Shown in pieces: positions 6,598-6,877 of a DNA stretch of 6,877 bases; the stretch's first letter is position 1, and the number at the start of each line of letters is the position of its first letter. A program made the position numbers and the translations under genes. The notes beneath the pieces were generated by a model, which ran no database searches, was not told the DNA's origin, and saw nothing but the letters and a program-made list of their open reading frames with translations. The stretch is from Flavobacteriales bacterium (lineage in GTDB: Bacteria > Bacteroidota > Bacteroidia > Flavobacteriales_D > Crocinitomicaceae): the NCBI GenBank assembly GCA_018665005.1, contig JABJEE010000200.1, positions 1 to 6,877 on the forward strand. Reading direction: 5' to 3'.

Positions 6598-6877
6598 CAC
6601 GGTTTAAGCGAATTAGTTGTAAAGGAATGATTTGCAATTTTGTCGGTTGCGCCTGCTTGACTTTGCATAAAGCTATCAAGTTTTTGTTTAAGCTCATTTT
6701 GATTTCCAAGTGCGTTTATTTTTTGATTCAGCTCTTCTGCATTTTCAATGACAAACCCAATCCCTCCGTCAATAAAGCTTTGTGCTTCAGGAAACTTCTG
6801 ATGCCGAGGCCCAAAAAATACAGGCAGTCCATAGACTGCTGGTTCCAAAATATTGTGAAGATTGCCCGAAAAGCCAC
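6597..6877 (-). CDS. waaA: 3-deoxy-D-manno-octulosonic acid (Kdo) transferase, C-terminal end (5' part outside window)
   Basis: The frame is open from the window edge (bases 6877-6876 are a partial codon) to the TGA at 6599-6597, giving 92 C-terminal residues. It opens with GFSGNLHNILEPAVYGLPVFFGPRHQKFPEA, the conserved nucleotide-sugar-binding segment of WaaA/KdtA (GT30 family): HNILEP, then GLPV, then FGP, then KFPEA. The enzyme transfers Kdo from CMP-Kdo to lipid A precursor at the inner membrane, cytoplasmic face. The tail after GIGFVI is a helical segment (ENAEELNQKINALGNQNELKQKL) ending in a low-conservation stretch. A TTG at 6848 is not a start, since the conserved motif continues upstream of it. 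The TGA overlaps the start of the MORN-repeat gene, implying one transcript. Other glycosyltransferase families fit the motif less well. Confidence 0.87.
   Translation of the reverse strand, partial: GFSGNLHNILEPAVYGLPVFFGPRHQKFPEAQSFIDGGIGFVIENAEELNQKINALGNQNELKQKLDSFMQSQAGATDKIANHSFTTNSLKP

Noticed and set aside
6598..6600. GTG start for the MORN-repeat protein
   Set aside because: It adds only one residue. The adjacent ATG at 6597-6595 forms the common TGATG overlap with the waaA stop.
6846..6848. TTG as a start of a short separate 83-residue gene
   Set aside because: The conserved WaaA motif (GFSGNLHNI) continues in frame upstream to the window edge, so this is an internal leucine codon.

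Overview
The window looks like chromosomal DNA of a Bacteroidota, probably Flavobacteriales-like, bacterium. It is AT-rich. Genes lack clear Shine-Dalgarno sequences, and candidate promoters fit the TTG/TTTG plus TAnnTTTG type of this phylum. The product families are also typical: a TonB-dependent receptor with an N-terminal carboxypeptidase-regulatory-like domain, a long amidophosphoribosyltransferase, a MORN-variant repeat protein and a lysyl-endopeptidase-like secreted protease. The genus cannot be named from the sequence alone.

Layout: (1) bases 1-707, minus strand, hold the N-terminal 235 codons of a secreted lysyl-endopeptidase-type serine protease; the catalytic part lies outside the window. 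(2) Bases 708-815 are a divergent control region with candidate promoters both ways and a perfect 17-bp palindrome just before the next gene. (3) Bases 816-4048, plus strand, form a tight three-gene unit: an OmpR/PhoB-type response regulator, a TonB-dependent receptor starting one base after the regulator's stop, and a small exported heavy-metal-associated (HMA) protein 16 bases further on. (4) Bases 4108-6009, plus strand, encode a 633-residue PurF-type amidophosphoribosyltransferase, apparently with its own promoter. (5) Bases 6010-6877, minus strand, hold a MORN-variant repeat protein and, upstream of it, the C-terminal end of WaaA/KdtA (Kdo transferase of lipid A synthesis), joined by a TGATG stop/start overlap.

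How they fit together: the central trio reads as a regulated envelope module for handling a soft metal ion such as copper. The HMA protein has a CxxC site, and both it and the receptor carry a vicinal Cys-Cys pair. The metal and the direction of transport are inference. The regulator has no adjacent histidine kinase in the window. purF is housekeeping purine synthesis and appears unrelated to the trio. waaA is housekeeping outer-membrane synthesis, with the MORN protein translationally coupled to it. No RNA genes, mobile elements, CRISPR arrays or long repeats were seen.
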